Origin: Pseudomonas putida
GTDB lineage: Bacteria; Pseudomonadota; Gammaproteobacteria; Pseudomonadales; Pseudomonadaceae
Length of the DNA stretch: 64,000 nucleotides
Assembly: GCF_002025705.1 (NCBI RefSeq)
Contig: NZ_CP018846.1
Location: 735,501-799,500, forward strand
Reading direction: 5' to 3'
Part shown: piece after piece, positions 34,546-45,223 of the stretch
Position numbering within the stretch: position 1 is the stretch's first letter
How the letters are laid out: every line of letters starts with the position of its first letter
The notes under the pieces: generated by a model
Seen by the model: the letters and a program-made list of their open reading frames with translations, nothing else
What the model was told of the DNA's origin: nothing
The model's database searches: none
Translations under genes and position numbers: made by a program

Positions 34546-36000
34546 TCAGCTCTTCGGCGTGTCTACCGAGGCTTGCTGATTGGCTTGGCCAGTCTGCTCG
34601 TACCAGCCACCGCCGAGCGCCTTGTACAGGTTGACCTCGCTGGTCAGCTGCGAGAGGCGGTCGGTGATCAGCGACTGCTGCGAGGAGTACAGGTTGCGCT
34701 GGGCATCGAGGAAGGTCAGGTTGCTGTCGATACCGATGCGGTAGCGGCGCTCGGCCAGGCGGTAGTAGTCCTGGTTCGCCTGCACCAGGTCGCGTTGCGC
34801 CTGCAGCTGCTCTTCGAAGGTCTTGCGCGCCGCGAGGCCATCGGAGACTTCCTGGAAGGCGGTCTGGATGGTCTTTTCGTACTTGGCGACGTTGATGTCC
34901 TTCTGGATCTTCGAGTAGTCCAGGCTGGCCTTCAGGCTGCCGGCGTTGAAGATCGGCAGGTTGATCTGCGGCTGGAACAACCAGGTGCCCTGGCCGCCCG
35001 CGAACAGGTGACCCATGTCGGGGCTCAGGCTGCCGGCATTGGCGGTCAGGCTGATGCTCGGGAAGAACGCTGCACGGGCCGCGCCGATGTTGGCGTTGGC
35101 GGCCTTGAGCAGGTGCTCGGCTTCCTGAATGTCCGGGCGGCGCTGAAGGATGTCGGACGGCAGGCCGGCTGGCACTTCGGCCAGCTGGTCGGCATTGAGC
35201 TCCAGCGGCTTGGCCAGGTCGGCCGGAATGCCGGTACCCAGCAGCACGGTCAGGCTGTTGACGTCCTGGGCGACCAGGCGCTGGTATTGCGAGTACTTGA
35301 CCCGTGCACCTTCCACGGCGGTACGCGACTGGCTGACGTCGAGCGCCGAAGCCACACCGACTTCATTGCTGCGGCGGGTCAGGTTGTAGCTTTCCTCGTA
35401 GGTCTTGAGCGTCTCTTCGGTCAGCTTGAACAAAGCCTGGTCGGCCTGCCAGGTGTAATAGGCGTTGGCCACGCTGGCCACAAGGGCGATCTGCGTGGAA
35501 CGGCGCGCCTGCTCGCTGGACAGGTAGGTTTCCAGTGCCTGCTCGGTCAGGCTGCGTACGCGGCCGAACAGGTCCAGCTCATAGGCGCTGACGCCCAGGG
35601 TGGCCGAATACTGGCTGGTGATGCCTGACTCGCCGGTTTGCGACATGTTCGCTGGCACGCGCTGGCGGCTGCCGCTGCCGGTGGCCGAAACCGCCGGGAA
35701 CAGGTCGGCACGCTGAATGCGGTACTGGGCGCGGTAGGCGTCGATGTTCAACGCTGCCACACGCAGGTCGCGGTTGTTCACCAGCGAGGTCTGGATCAGC
35801 TGCTGCAATGCCGGGTCATGGAAGAACTGGCGCCAGCCCTGTTCGGCGGCGGCAACCTCGGCCGACTGGGTCGGCGAGTACGCAGGGCCTTGCGGCCACT
35901 GCGCAGCCACCGGCGATTCCGGGGTCTGGTAGTCAGGGATCAGCGAGCAGCCGCCGAGAATGAAAGCGGTTACCGCCAGGGACAACAAAGACTTGGTCAT
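34546..36000 (-). CDS. ttgC: TtgC, outer-membrane channel of the TtgABC efflux pump
   Basis: This 484-residue lipoprotein has the TolC/OprM fold: a lipobox ILGGC at Cys18, then two repeats of four long helices (for example [33 protein letters not shown]). It forms the exit duct for the RND pump. Its ATG overlaps the ttgB stop by four bases, and the terminator at 34503 ends the operon. Sequence and neighbours support ttgC, not the solvent-specific ttgF or ttgI. Confidence 0.95.
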   Translation of the reverse strand: MTKSLLSLAVTAFILGGCSLIPDYQTPESPVAAQWPQGPAYSPTQSAEVAAAEQGWRQFFHDPALQQLIQTSLVNNRDLRVAALNIDAYRAQYRIQRADLFPAVSATGSGSRQRVPANMSQTGESGITSQYSATLGVSAYELDLFGRVRSLTEQALETYLSSEQARRSTQIALVASVANAYYTWQADQALFKLTEETLKTYEESYNLTRRSNEVGVASALDVSQSRTAVEGARVKYSQYQRLVAQDVNSLTVLLGTGIPADLAKPLELNADQLAEVPAGLPSDILQRRPDIQEAEHLLKAANANIGAARAAFFPSISLTANAGSLSPDMGHLFAGGQGTWLFQPQINLPIFNAGSLKASLDYSKIQKDINVAKYEKTIQTAFQEVSDGLAARKTFEEQLQAQRDLVQANQDYYRLAERRYRIGIDSNLTFLDAQRNLYSSQQSLITDRLSQLTSEVNLYKALGGGWYEQTGQANQQASVDTPKS

Positions 36001-39000
36001 TGCCCAGCCTCATAACGTGGAGTTTCAGGGGAGTCGTGTTTTTCCGGCTCTTTGCTGCCGAACAGCGACGACACTGCGACGAAGAATAGCGGTACCCAGA
36101 AGATTGCCAGCACGGTCGCACTGATCATGCCGCCGATCACGCCGGTGCCGATGGCGTGCTGGCTGCCGGCGCCAGCGCCGCTGGCGATGGTCAGCGGTAC
36201 TACACCGAGGATGAACGCCAGCGAGGTCATGATGATAGGGCGCAGACGCATGCGGCATGCCTCGATGGCCGCGTCATACAGGCTGCGGCCCTGCTCGTGC
36301 AGTTCCTTGGCGAATTCGACGATCAGGATCGCGTTCTTCGCCGCCAGGCCGATGGTGGTCAACAGGCCGACCAGGAAGTACACGTCGTTGGACAACCCGC
36401 GCAGGCTGGTGGCGATCAGTGCACCGATGATACCCAGTGGGACTACCAGTACGACGGCGATCGGGATCGACCAGCTCTCGTACAGTGCTGCCAGGCAGAG
36501 GAACACGAACAGTACCGAGAGGGCGAACAGCGCCGGCATTTGCGAACCGGAGAGTTTTTCCTCGTAGGACATGCCGGTCCAGGAGAAGCCGATACCGCTT
36601 GGCAGTTCGCCGGCGATACGCTCGACCTCGGCCATGGCCTCACCGGTACTGTAGCCCGGCGCTGGCGCACCCAGGATTTCCATCGCCTCGACGCCGTTGT
36701 AACGCGACAGCTTCGGCGAGCCGTAGGTCCATTCGCCCTTGGCGAAGGAGGAGAACGGCACCATCTCGCCCGCGCCGTTGCGCACGTACCACTTCTGCAG
36801 GTCTTCCGGGCTCATCCGTGAGTTGGGTTCACCCTGGATGTACACCTTCTTGACCCGGCCACGGTCGATGAAGTCGTTGACGTAGCTGGCACCCAGGGCA
36901 ATCGACAGGGTGTTGTTGATGTCGGCGATGGTCACACCCAGGGCGCTGGCACGTTCGTCATCGATGGTCAGCTGGTATTGCGGTTCATCGTTCAGGCCGT
37001 TCGGGCGCACGGCGCTGAGGATCTTGCTCTGCGCGGCCTTGGCCAGGAACTGGTTGCGAGCCTCCATCAGCTTGGCGTGGCCGACACCGCCGCGGTCCTG
37101 CAGGAACACGTCGAAGCCGGTGGCGTTACCCAGTTCGAGTACCGCAGGCGGGGCGAAGGCGAACACCATCGCGTCACGGAACGTGAAGAAGTGCTGCTGG
37201 GCACGCTGGGCCAGGGCGAATACGCTGTTTTCCTTGGAGCGTTCATCCCAGGGCTTGAGCATGATGAACGCCATGCCCGAACTCTGCCCGCGACCGGCAA
37301 AGTTGAAGCCGTTGACGGTGAACACCGACGCTACGGTGTCGGATTCTTCCTTGAGCAGGTACTCACGCATCTGGTCAACCACCACCTGGGTGCGCTCGGC
37401 ACTGGAGCCGGCCGGCGTTTGTACCTGGGCGAACAGTACACCCTGGTCTTCTTCAGGCAGGAACGCAGTAGGGATGCGGGCGAACAGCCAGATCATGCCG
37501 ACCACGATCAGCGCATAGGCCAACAGGAATGGAACCTTGTTGCGCAGGATCGTGCCAACACTACGCTCGTAACCATTGACGCTGCGGTCGAAGTTGCGGT
37601 TGAACCAGCCGAAGAAGCCACCTTTGGCGGTGTGGTGCTCGCCTTTCTTCAGCGGCTTGAGCATGGTTGCGCACAGGGCCGGAGTGAAGATCAGCGCCAC
37701 CAGCACCGAAAGGCCCATGGCCGAAACGATGGTGATGGAGAACTGCCGGTAGATCACGCCGGTGGAGCCACCGAAGAACGCCATGGGCAGCAGTACCGCC
37801 GACAGCACCAGGGCGATACCCACCAGGGCACCCTGGATCTGCTCCATCGAGCGCTTGGTCGCCTCCTTGGGCGGCAGGCCCTCTTCGGACATTACCCGCT
37901 CGACGTTCTCCACCACGACGATGGCGTCGTCCACCAGCAAGCCGATGGCCAGGACCATGGCGAACATGGTCAGGGTGTTGATGCTGAAGCCCGCAGCGGC
38001 AAGGATGCCGAAGGTACCCAGCAACACCACCGGGACAGTCATGGTGGTGATGATGGTGGCGCGGAAGTTCTGCAGGAACAGGTACATCACCAGGAACACC
38101 AGGACCACGGCTTCGATCAAGGTGTGGATCACACCGCTGATCGATTCGGTGACCACCGGAGTGGTGTCATACGGGAATACCGCTTTCACCCCAGGCGGGA
38201 AGAACGGTTCCAGGTCGGAAATGGTCTTGCGCAGGGCCTTGGCAGTGTCCAGGGCGTTGGCGCCAGTGGCCAGTTTTACTGCAAGGCCGGAAGCCGGCTT
38301 GCCGTTGAACTGGGCGCTGACCGCGTAGTTTTCGCCGCCCAGGCCGACCTGGGCAACATCACCCAGGCGCACCTGCGAACCGTCGGTATTGACCTTAAGC
38401 AGGATCTTCTCGAACTGCTCGGCGGTCTGCAGGCGGGTCTTGCCAATGATGGTGGCGTTCAGCTGGGTGCCAGGCATGGCTGGCAGGCCGCCGAGCTGGC
38501 CGGAGGACACCTGCACGTTCTGCGCGGCAACGGCGGTCTTGACGTCGACCGGGGTCAGCTGGAACTTGTTCAGCTTGGCCGGATCGAGCCAGATACGCAT
38601 GGCGTACTGCGCACCGAACACCTGGAAGTCACCCACACCGGCAGTCCGCGAAATCGGGTCCTGCATGTTGGAGACGATGTAGTTGGCCAGGTCATCCTTG
38701 GTCATGCTGCCGTCTTCGGACACCAGGCCGATCACCAACAGGAAGTTCTTCACTGCCTTGGTGACGCGGATACCTTGCTGCTGCACTTCCTGCGGCAGCA
38801 GCGGGGTGGCCAGGTTCAGCTTGTTCTGCACCTGGACCTGGGCGGTGTCAGGGTTGGTGCCCTGCTCGAAGGTGGCGGTAATGGTCATGCTGCCGTCGGA
38901 GTTACTTTCCGACGACACATAACGCAGGTTGTCGATACCGTTGAGCTGCTGCTCGATGACCTGCACCACGGTGTCCTGCACGGTCTGCGCCGAGGCGCCC

Positions 39001-39149
39001 GGGTAGGTCACGGCGATGGCGATGGCCGGCGGCGCGATGCTCGGGTACTGGTTGATCGGCAGCTTCAGGATCGACAAGGCGCCGACCAGCATGATCACCA
39101 AGGCAATCACCCAGGCGAAGATCGGGCGATCGATAAAGAACTTCGACAT
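35997..39149 (-). CDS. ttgB: TtgB, RND inner-membrane drug/solvent transporter
   Basis: This is a 1050-residue HAE1-family RND pump with 12 transmembrane helices and two large periplasmic loops. It starts [23 protein letters not shown] and keeps the proton-relay region [18 protein letters not shown] (with the paired Asp-Asp in TM4) and the N-terminal-half ASIN motif-like parts. It exports antibiotics and aromatics using the proton gradient. Its start is three bases after the ttgA stop, and its end overlaps ttgC. Confidence 0.96.
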   Translation of the reverse strand: MSKFFIDRPIFAWVIALVIMLVGALSILKLPINQYPSIAPPAIAIAVTYPGASAQTVQDTVVQVIEQQLNGIDNLRYVSSESNSDGSMTITATFEQGTNPDTAQVQVQNKLNLATPLLPQEVQQQGIRVTKAVKNFLLVIGLVSEDGSMTKDDLANYIVSNMQDPISRTAGVGDFQVFGAQYAMRIWLDPAKLNKFQLTPVDVKTAVAAQNVQVSSGQLGGLPAMPGTQLNATIIGKTRLQTAEQFEKILLKVNTDGSQVRLGDVAQVGLGGENYAVSAQFNGKPASGLAVKLATGANALDTAKALRKTISDLEPFFPPGVKAVFPYDTTPVVTESISGVIHTLIEAVVLVFLVMYLFLQNFRATIITTMTVPVVLLGTFGILAAAGFSINTLTMFAMVLAIGLLVDDAIVVVENVERVMSEEGLPPKEATKRSMEQIQGALVGIALVLSAVLLPMAFFGGSTGVIYRQFSITIVSAMGLSVLVALIFTPALCATMLKPLKKGEHHTAKGGFFGWFNRNFDRSVNGYERSVGTILRNKVPFLLAYALIVVGMIWLFARIPTAFLPEEDQGVLFAQVQTPAGSSAERTQVVVDQMREYLLKEESDTVASVFTVNGFNFAGRGQSSGMAFIMLKPWDERSKENSVFALAQRAQQHFFTFRDAMVFAFAPPAVLELGNATGFDVFLQDRGGVGHAKLMEARNQFLAKAAQSKILSAVRPNGLNDEPQYQLTIDDERASALGVTIADINNTLSIALGASYVNDFIDRGRVKKVYIQGEPNSRMSPEDLQKWYVRNGAGEMVPFSSFAKGEWTYGSPKLSRYNGVEAMEILGAPAPGYSTGEAMAEVERIAGELPSGIGFSWTGMSYEEKLSGSQMPALFALSVLFVFLCLAALYESWSIPIAVVLVVPLGIIGALIATSLRGLSNDVYFLVGLLTTIGLAAKNAILIVEFAKELHEQGRSLYDAAIEACRMRLRPIIMTSLAFILGVVPLTIASGAGAGSQHAIGTGVIGGMISATVLAIFWVPLFFVAVSSLFGSKEPEKHDSPETPRYEAGQ

Positions 39150-39152
39150 GGT

Positions 39153-40307
39153 TTACTCCGCTTTGGCGTCTGCTTTGGCCGCGTTGGCCTGATCAGGGCT
39201 GCCTGGCTTCTTGACGTTGGTGGCGTCGCTGACCTTGACCTCGACGCCTGGGCGTACGTACTGCAGGCCTTCGGTGATCAGGCGGTCGCCCGGGTTCAAG
39301 CCTTCCTCGATCAGCCAGTCGCTGCCCAAGGTACGGCTGGCCTTGAGCTGGCGCAGTTCGACCTTGTTCTCCTGGTTGACCACCAGCGCGGTTGGCGCGC
39401 CCTTGAGGTCGCGGGTCACGCCCTGCTGCGGGGCCAGGATGGCGTTGGCGTTGACCCCGGCCTTGAGCCGCGCATGCACGAACATGCCAGGCAGCAGGGT
39501 GTGATCGGGGTTGGGGAAGAGCGCGCGCAGGGTCACGGAGCCAGTGGTCTCATCGACCGCGACTTCCGAGAACTCCAGGCGACCTTCCTGCTTCAGCAGG
39601 CTGCCATCCTCAAGCACAAGCTGCACCGAGGCGGCGTTGTCGCCGGCCTTCTGCAGCTGGCCGCTTTCCAGGTCACGGCGCAGCTTGAGCAGCTCGGCAG
39701 TGGACTGGGTGACGTCGACGTAGATCGGGTCGAGCTGCTGGATGGTGGCCATGGCGTTGGTCTGGCCATTGCTCACCAGGGCGCCTTCGGTAAACGAGGA
39801 GCGGCCAATACGGCCGCTGATCGGGGCGAGTACCTTGGTGTAACGCAGGTCGATCTGCGCGCTTTTCAGCGAAGCTTCGGCCTGCAATCGTTTGGCACTG
39901 GCGTCGTCGTATTCCTGTTTCGAGACCGCCTGTTCGTTGACCAGCTGCTTGTAGCGCTCGGCCAGCGACTTGGTCGCCTGCAGGTTGGCCTGGGCGTTGG
40001 CCAGGGTGGCTTCGTAAACGGCAGGGTCGATCTGGTACAGCTGCTGGCCTTCCTTGACCTCGCTGCCTTCCTTGAACAGGCGCTTGAGGATGATGCCATT
40101 GACCTGCGGGCGCACTTCGGCGACGCGGAAGGCGCTGGTGCGCCCTGGCAGTTCCGAGGTCAGGGTGAAGGATTGTGGCTGAATGGTCACGACGCCGACC
40201 TGAGGAGCCTGCGCTGCGGGCGCGGCTTCTTCTTTCTTACAGCCACTTAGCAGGGTTGCCAGGGCGACGGCGGAAACCAGAGCGGTAACGGCTGGCTTGA
40301 ATTGCAT
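39153..40307 (-). CDS. ttgA: TtgA, periplasmic adaptor of the TtgABC pump
   Basis: This 384-residue membrane-fusion lipoprotein has a lipobox LLSGC (Cys23), then the lipoyl and beta-barrel parts (FRVAEVRPQVNGIILKRLFKEGSEV) flanking a helical hairpin (ANAQANLQATKSLAERYKQL). It links TtgB and TtgC. First gene of the operon; its promoter overlaps the TtgR operator. The ATG at 40307 gives MQFKPAVTALVSAVAL. Confidence 0.96.
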   Translation of the reverse strand: MQFKPAVTALVSAVALATLLSGCKKEEAAPAAQAPQVGVVTIQPQSFTLTSELPGRTSAFRVAEVRPQVNGIILKRLFKEGSEVKEGQQLYQIDPAVYEATLANAQANLQATKSLAERYKQLVNEQAVSKQEYDDASAKRLQAEASLKSAQIDLRYTKVLAPISGRIGRSSFTEGALVSNGQTNAMATIQQLDPIYVDVTQSTAELLKLRRDLESGQLQKAGDNAASVQLVLEDGSLLKQEGRLEFSEVAVDETTGSVTLRALFPNPDHTLLPGMFVHARLKAGVNANAILAPQQGVTRDLKGAPTALVVNQENKVELRQLKASRTLGSDWLIEEGLNPGDRLITEGLQYVRPGVEVKVSDATNVKKPGSPDQANAAKADAKAE

Positions 40308-40403
40308 GAGGATCCTCGGGTCGCAAGAGCAGGGAGACGCTCAAGAGTAATGGAAGAGTCTTGTCAGAAAAAAACTATCCGGTGGATAAATAGCTTACTA
40401 ACG

Positions 40404-40437
40404 AATATACTTACATTCACGGTTGTTTGTAAATACC
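40404..40437. promoter_or_regulatory. TtgR operator in the ttgA/ttgR gap
   Basis: The segment reads, on the minus strand, GGTATTTACAAACAACC, followed by GTGAATGTAAGTATATT. It is a nearly symmetrical site with TTTACA/TGTAAG arms, and matches the known P. putida TtgR operator at all but a few bases. TtgR dimers bind here and block both divergent promoters until antibiotics or flavonoids release them. Confidence 0.9.
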
Positions 40438-40562
40438 GCTGGGTAGTACTTGGCTACTACCACAGCCCTTGATTAGCCCATCCGGGAGGCACCCTGCAGA
40501 GGTGACCCCGGCGATTTTCCCCGGCTGCGCAGCGCAGCGGGCCCAGATGAGGTTGCACTGCC

Positions 40563-41195
40563 ATGGTCCGTCGAACCAAAGAAGAAGCCCAGGAGACCCG
40601 CGCCCAGATCATCGAGGCCGCGGAAAAGGCCTTCTACAAGCGCGGGGTTGCGCGAACCACACTGGCTGACATCGCCGAGCTGGCGGGCGTGACCCGGGGG
40701 GCCATCTACTGGCACTTCAACAACAAGGCAGAACTGGTGCAGGCACTGCTCGACAGCCTGCATGAAACCCATGACCACCTGGCGCGGGCCAGTGAAAGCG
40801 AAGACGAACTGGACCCGCTCGGCTGCATGCGCAAGCTTTTGCTGCAGGTGCTCAATGAGCTGGTGCTGGACGCCCGTACCCGGCGTATCAATGAAATCCT
40901 GCATCACAAGTGCGAGTTCACCGATGACATGTGTGAAATTCGCCAGCAGCGCCAAGGTGCGGTGCTGGATTGCCATGTGGGCATCAAGCTGGCCTTCGCC
41001 AATGCCGTGCGCCGCGGCCAGCTGCCTGCGGATATGGATATAGAACGAGCGGCCGTGGCTCTGTTCGCCTATGTCGATGGCCTGATCGGGCGCTGGCTGC
41101 TGCTGCCGGACAGTTTCGATCTGCTGCGCGACGCTGAAAAATGGGTCGACACAGGGCTGGATATGCTGCGCTTGAGCCCAGCGCTACGCAAATGA
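40563..41195 (+). CDS. ttgR: TtgR, TetR-family repressor of ttgABC
   Basis: This 210-residue protein has the TetR helix-turn-helix at residues 10-55 ([37 protein letters not shown]). The C-terminal domain forms the drug-binding pocket and dimer face. TtgR represses ttgABC and itself; ligands such as chloramphenicol, tetracycline and plant flavonoids release it. It is divergent from ttgA over a 255-base gap with the TtgR operator. Confidence 0.95.
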   Translation: MVRRTKEEAQETRAQIIEAAEKAFYKRGVARTTLADIAELAGVTRGAIYWHFNNKAELVQALLDSLHETHDHLARASESEDELDPLGCMRKLLLQVLNELVLDARTRRINEILHHKCEFTDDMCEIRQQRQGAVLDCHVGIKLAFANAVRRGQLPADMDIERAAVALFAYVDGLIGRWLLLPDSFDLLRDAEKWVDTGLDMLRLSPALRK

Positions 41196-41290
41196 CACTT
41201 TGTTAAGGATTGTGAGGAAGTGTTTTCCTTGTGTATTAAGCGAGCATTAATACCTTTCGGCACTCGAGCTTAGATGAAGCTCCACAGCTT

Positions 41291-42742
41291 TCAACGGCCG
41301 CGCAACTGACGGTCTGGCAATGCCAGGGCCGCCAACAGCCCCAGCAGCGCAACCCCCGCACTGCCCAGCAGCAGGTGACGGAACGTTTCCAGCAGCCGCA
41401 TCTGCGTAGCTGGATCCGCTTCGCCGGCCTTGAGGCTCCCCAACAGCGGGTTGCCCAGCAACTCGAAACCACCCTGTTGCAGCAGCGCCAGCAGCAGGCT
41501 GGACATGCATGCCACACCCATGGCTCCACCCAGCGAGCGGAACAGGTTGGTGGTACTGGTGGCCACGCCGATGTCCTTGCTTTCCACTGCGCTCTGCGTA
41601 CCCACCAGCGAGGTCGGGAACTGCAGGCCACAGGCGATACCAGTCAGCAGCATGAACACGGCACTGAACAAGCCTGACTGCGGTGGGGTGATGGCCATGG
41701 CGAAGATCGCCACGGGCATCAGCACGGCGCCTGCCAGAATCTGTGGTTTGAAGCGCCCGGTGCGGCTGGTCATGCGCCCGCCGGTGAAGGCGCCGATGGG
41801 CAGGCCCATGGCCAGCGGCAGCAGGTGCAGCGCGGCGCTGTCGGCACCGGCCCCGGTGATGCCCTGGTAGCGCAGCGGCATCAACATGGTCAGCGAGATC
41901 GACTGGAAGCTGGCGAAGAAAATCACCCCCCAGCACAGCACGGCAACCCGGTTGCCGAACAGGCCCATGGGCAGCAGCGGTTCCTGGCAGCGCCGCTCAT
42001 GGCCGATGAACAAGCTCAGGCCAAGCAATGCGCAGGCGAACAGGGTCAGCACGGCGGGTGAGCCCCACGCCTGGCCCTGGCCGACCAGGGTAATGCCCAG
42101 CAGCAAACTGCCCAGGCCCAGGATCATCAGCATCGCGCCGAGGTAGTCGACCCGCGCCTGGCGACGCTGCACCGGCATCCCGGCCAGGGCGCGGCGGATC
42201 GCCCACAGCGCGACCAGGCCTAGCGGCAGGTTGATCCAGAATACCCAACGCCAGGACAGGTACTCGGTCAGCCAGCCGCCGAGCACTGGCCCAGCCACGC
42301 TGGCCACGGCGTACATGCTGCTGAAGTAGCCCTGGTAACGGCCACGTTCGCGCGGTGGCACGAAGTCGCCGATGATCGCCTGGCTCACCGACACCATGCC
42401 GCCGGCACCGATGCCTTGCAGCACGCGCGCCATGACCAGTTGCTGCATGTCCTGGGCCAGGGCGCAGGCGATCGAGGCCAGGGTGAACAGGCTGATGCCG
42501 GTGAGGATCATGCGCCGGCGGCCATACAGGTCGCCGAGCTTGCCGTAGATCGGCACCGCCACGGTCATCGCCACCATGTAGCCGGAAATCACCCAGGCCA
42601 GCAGGCCGACGTCATTGAACTGGGCCGAAATGGCCGGCATGGAAACGGCGACGATGGTCTGGTCGAGGGCGCCAAGGAAGATCGCCAGCATCAGGGCGGT
42701 CAACACATTGCGCAGGACGGTCGGGGGCAGGGCGGCGGTCAC
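41291..42742 (-). CDS. MFS drug exporter, DHA2 family (EmrB/QacA-like)
   Basis: This 483-residue protein is predicted to have 14 transmembrane helices. It has the DHA2 motifs LDQTIVAVSMPAISAQF in helix 1 and GKLGDLYGRRRMILTG in loop 2-3, plus the WRWVFWINLPLGL motif of the 14-helix group. Such proteins export lipophilic drugs and dyes with protons. A neighbouring MarR-type regulator or membrane-fusion partner is absent, so it may act alone. It lies beside ttgR but runs convergent with it. Confidence 0.9.
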   Translation of the reverse strand: MTAALPPTVLRNVLTALMLAIFLGALDQTIVAVSMPAISAQFNDVGLLAWVISGYMVAMTVAVPIYGKLGDLYGRRRMILTGISLFTLASIACALAQDMQQLVMARVLQGIGAGGMVSVSQAIIGDFVPPRERGRYQGYFSSMYAVASVAGPVLGGWLTEYLSWRWVFWINLPLGLVALWAIRRALAGMPVQRRQARVDYLGAMLMILGLGSLLLGITLVGQGQAWGSPAVLTLFACALLGLSLFIGHERRCQEPLLPMGLFGNRVAVLCWGVIFFASFQSISLTMLMPLRYQGITGAGADSAALHLLPLAMGLPIGAFTGGRMTSRTGRFKPQILAGAVLMPVAIFAMAITPPQSGLFSAVFMLLTGIACGLQFPTSLVGTQSAVESKDIGVATSTTNLFRSLGGAMGVACMSSLLLALLQQGGFELLGNPLLGSLKAGEADPATQMRLLETFRHLLLGSAGVALLGLLAALALPDRQLRGR

Positions 42743-43095
42743 GGGGGGTACCTTGTCTGGGAGGTGACGCGAATAGCGGAATTGTAACCCGAGTTAGGTA
42801 GCTTCCTATGTACTATCTGCATCGCCTATGCAAGATCGGCATTGGCGCATTCATCCAGAGCTGCATGGCCGCGTGATATCGTTGGTATGCCACAGAGGCT
42901 GAAAGCCGCGGCCTGCACCAGCTTGGTGCAGCATTTTGCCGCAGGTCTGCACGCCGCTGTCTCCCACACCTTTTATTCCTCTGCCTGCATGTCGAGCATG
43001 ACCGCCCAGATGGCGACGGTTGGAACAGGTCAGGTAGACCCGATTCAGGGGTCGGTAGCAACCGTTCAATTTCCACATATATAAGCGGAGTGATC
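42743..43095. other. Gene-free divergent control interval with a 19-bp palindrome
   Basis: About 350 bases between the drug exporter and the decarboxylase gene. At 42913-42931 lies the perfect inverted repeat CTGCACCA-GCT-TGGTGCAG. At 42889-42900 the sequence TTGGTATGCCAC resembles GntR-type sites. I see no gene here; the palindrome may be an operator for either neighbour. Confidence 0.5.
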
Positions 43096-43965
43096 ATGCC
43101 CAAGGCTTCCCATCAAGATCTGCGTTTTGCCTTCCGCGAGCTGCTCGCTTCAGGTTCCTGCTATCACACCGCCTCCGTGTTCGACCCGATGTCGGCACGC
43201 ATCGCTGCCGACCTGGGCTTCGAAGTCGGCATCCTCGGCGGTTCGGTGGCTTCGTTGCAGGTGCTGGCCGCACCCGACTTCGCCCTGATCACCTTGAGTG
43301 AGTTCGTCGAGCAGGCCACCCGTATTGGCCGCGTTGCGCAACTGCCGGTGCTCGCCGATGCCGACCACGGTTATGGCAACGCACTCAACGTCATGCGCAC
43401 GGTCATTGAGCTGGAGCGTGCCGGCGTGGCTGCGCTGACCATCGAAGACACGCTGTTGCCCGCCCAGTTCGGGCGCAAGTCCACCGACCTGATCTCGGTC
43501 GAGGAGGGCGTGGGCAAGATCCGCGCGGCCCTGGAAGCGCGCGTCGACTCTTCGCTGTCGATCATCGCCCGGACCAACGCCGGGGTGCTCACCACCGAGG
43601 AAATCATCGTTCGCACCCAGAGCTACCAGAAGGCCGGTGCCGACGGTATCTGCATGGTCGGGGTGAAGGATTTCGAGCAGTTGGAGCAAATTGCAGAGCA
43701 CCTGACCGTGCCGCTGATGCTGGTGACCTACGCCAACCCCAACCTGCGTGACGATGAACGCCTCGCTCGCCTGGGCGTGCGTATCGTGGTCGATGGCCAT
43801 GCCGCCTACTTTGCCGCGATCAAGGCCACCTATGACTGCCTGCGCCTTCAGCGCGGCCAGCAGAACAAGTCCGAGAACCTCAGCGCCACCGAACTTTCGC
43901 ACACCTATACCCAGCCAGAGGACTACATCCGCTGGGCCAAGGAGTACATGAGCGTCGAGGAGTGA
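43096..43965 (+). CDS. Oxaloacetate decarboxylase / PEP-mutase superfamily enzyme
   Basis: This 289-residue enzyme belongs to the isocitrate lyase/PEP mutase superfamily. The Mg-binding aspartates are in [14 protein letters not shown], and the catalytic region is [14 protein letters not shown]. The closest characterised relative in P. aeruginosa (PA4872) decarboxylates oxaloacetate, so this is the preferred activity over phosphonomutase. The start is the ATG at 43096, five bases after GGAG; a GTG six bases earlier has no ribosome-binding site. Confidence 0.88.
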   Translation: MPKASHQDLRFAFRELLASGSCYHTASVFDPMSARIAADLGFEVGILGGSVASLQVLAAPDFALITLSEFVEQATRIGRVAQLPVLADADHGYGNALNVMRTVIELERAGVAALTIEDTLLPAQFGRKSTDLISVEEGVGKIRAALEARVDSSLSIIARTNAGVLTTEEIIVRTQSYQKAGADGICMVGVKDFEQLEQIAEHLTVPLMLVTYANPNLRDDERLARLGVRIVVDGHAAYFAAIKATYDCLRLQRGQQNKSENLSATELSHTYTQPEDYIRWAKEYMSVEE

Positions 43966-43984
43966 TCGGCGTGGCGCCGCTTCA

Positions 43985-44158
43985 CTAACGAACGGCGCTC
44001 AAGGTTGCGGTGTGGGGCACGCAGTGTTCCTGCTCGCAACGGTTGGCCGTACTGGGCTGGCTGCGAAGCAGCTCGGCGCGCCAGCAGGCGGAGCCGTACA
44101 GCGCCGCGACCGCGGTCAGGGCCATGACCATGGCGACTCTTCTGGACTTGATGCCCAT
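43985..44158 (-). CDS. Small exported protein with paired cysteines
   Basis: A 57-residue frame starts at an ATG eight bases after a perfect AGGAGG, which strongly supports translation. It opens with MGIKSRRVAMVMALTAVAALYG, a basic and hydrophobic signal or anchor, then a hydrophilic tail with Cys residues (one near the anchor, then CEQEHC). The tail is probably periplasmic. It lies between the decarboxylase and a LysR gene on the minus strand. I recognise no family. Confidence 0.6.
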   Translation of the reverse strand: MGIKSRRVAMVMALTAVAALYGSACWRAELLRSQPSTANRCEQEHCVPHTATLSAVR

Positions 44159-44205
44159 GGTGCTCACCTCCTGTTAACTGCCACAGGTGACACCTTTAAG
44201 CATAG

Positions 44206-45114
44206 TCAATACAGATCGCGGTCCCACTCCGGTTCGTCCTTGAACCGATGCACCAGAAAATCCAGCATGCTGCGCAAGGTCGCCGGCATATGCTTGCGCG
44301 AGGTGTATACCGCGTTCAGGTTCAGCTCCCGTGGCCGCGCTTCGGGCAGCAGGCGCAGCAGGGCGCCACTGCGCAGGGCCGTGGCTGCCTGGTAGGTCGG
44401 CAGCATGGCGATGCCGGCGCCTGCCAGTGTTGCATTCTGCAGTGTCATGACCTCGTTGGCGCTGATGTTGCCTCGCACCGGCACGGCGATCTGCTGGCCG
44501 TCTACCTCGAAATGCCAAAGGCTGTGGCCGAAATAGGCATGGGTCAGGCAGTTGTGCTGGCTCAGTTCCTCGACCCGTTGCGGTGTGCCGTGCTCGCGCA
44601 GGTAGGCGGGCGTCGCGCAGATCACCGAGCGGCACACGGTCAGGCGCCTGGCGATCAGGTTCGGGTCCAGATCGTTGCTGGTGCGGATCGCCAGGTCGAT
44701 GCGCTCATCCACCAGGTTGACCGTGCGATCGAGCATCTGTAGTTCAACGTTCACGCCTGGGTAACGCCGTACATAATCGGCTACCGCACTCACCAGCTGC
44801 GCTTGGCCAAACGACGTACTGACGCTGATGCGCAGTGCACCCTTGGGCGCATCTTCCGGTTGTTGCACGGCGGCCTGCAGGTCGCCGGCCAAGTCCAGCA
44901 ACTGGCGGCAGCGGGGCAGGGTCTCCTGGCCGGCGGCTGTCAGGCTCAACTTGCGCGTGGTGCGCTGCATCAGCCGTGCGCCGACCCAGTCTTCCAGTTC
45001 GGCCAGGTAACGTGACACCACAGGCCGCGATAGTTGCAGGTGGTCTGCCGCTGCCGACTGGCTGCCCAGGTCGACGACGGTGACGAAAACGCGCATGGCG
45101 TTGAGACGGTCCAT
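44206..45114 (-). CDS. LysR-family regulator, probably of the adjacent oxidoreductase
   Basis: The protein has 302 residues: a LysR helix-turn-helix (MDRLNAMRVFVTVVDLGSQSAAADHLQLSRPVVSRYLAELE) and a type-2 periplasmic-binding effector domain. It resembles the group that controls small NAD(P)H oxidoreductases. It is divergent from the NAD(P)-binding protein gene at 45224 over a 109-base gap, the usual arrangement of a LysR gene with its target. Confidence 0.88.
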   Translation of the reverse strand: MDRLNAMRVFVTVVDLGSQSAAADHLQLSRPVVSRYLAELEDWVGARLMQRTTRKLSLTAAGQETLPRCRQLLDLAGDLQAAVQQPEDAPKGALRISVSTSFGQAQLVSAVADYVRRYPGVNVELQMLDRTVNLVDERIDLAIRTSNDLDPNLIARRLTVCRSVICATPAYLREHGTPQRVEELSQHNCLTHAYFGHSLWHFEVDGQQIAVPVRGNISANEVMTLQNATLAGAGIAMLPTYQAATALRSGALLRLLPEARPRELNLNAVYTSRKHMPATLRSMLDFLVHRFKDEPEWDRDLY

Positions 45115-45223
45115 GATTTGCTCGATTTCAGAAACAAACTATGTCTGAGCATCGCATTTTTTGTCATGGATCGGGCAACTAAGCTGTTGTGCATTCGTTG
45201 TTCAACTGCTGGAGAATCTACCC

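Noticed and set aside
36978..40250. A reading frame of about 1090 codons antisense to ttgB and ttgA
   Set aside because: It mirrors the codon structure of the real RND genes; it has repetitive His/Gln/Gly composition, no domain and no ribosome-binding site.
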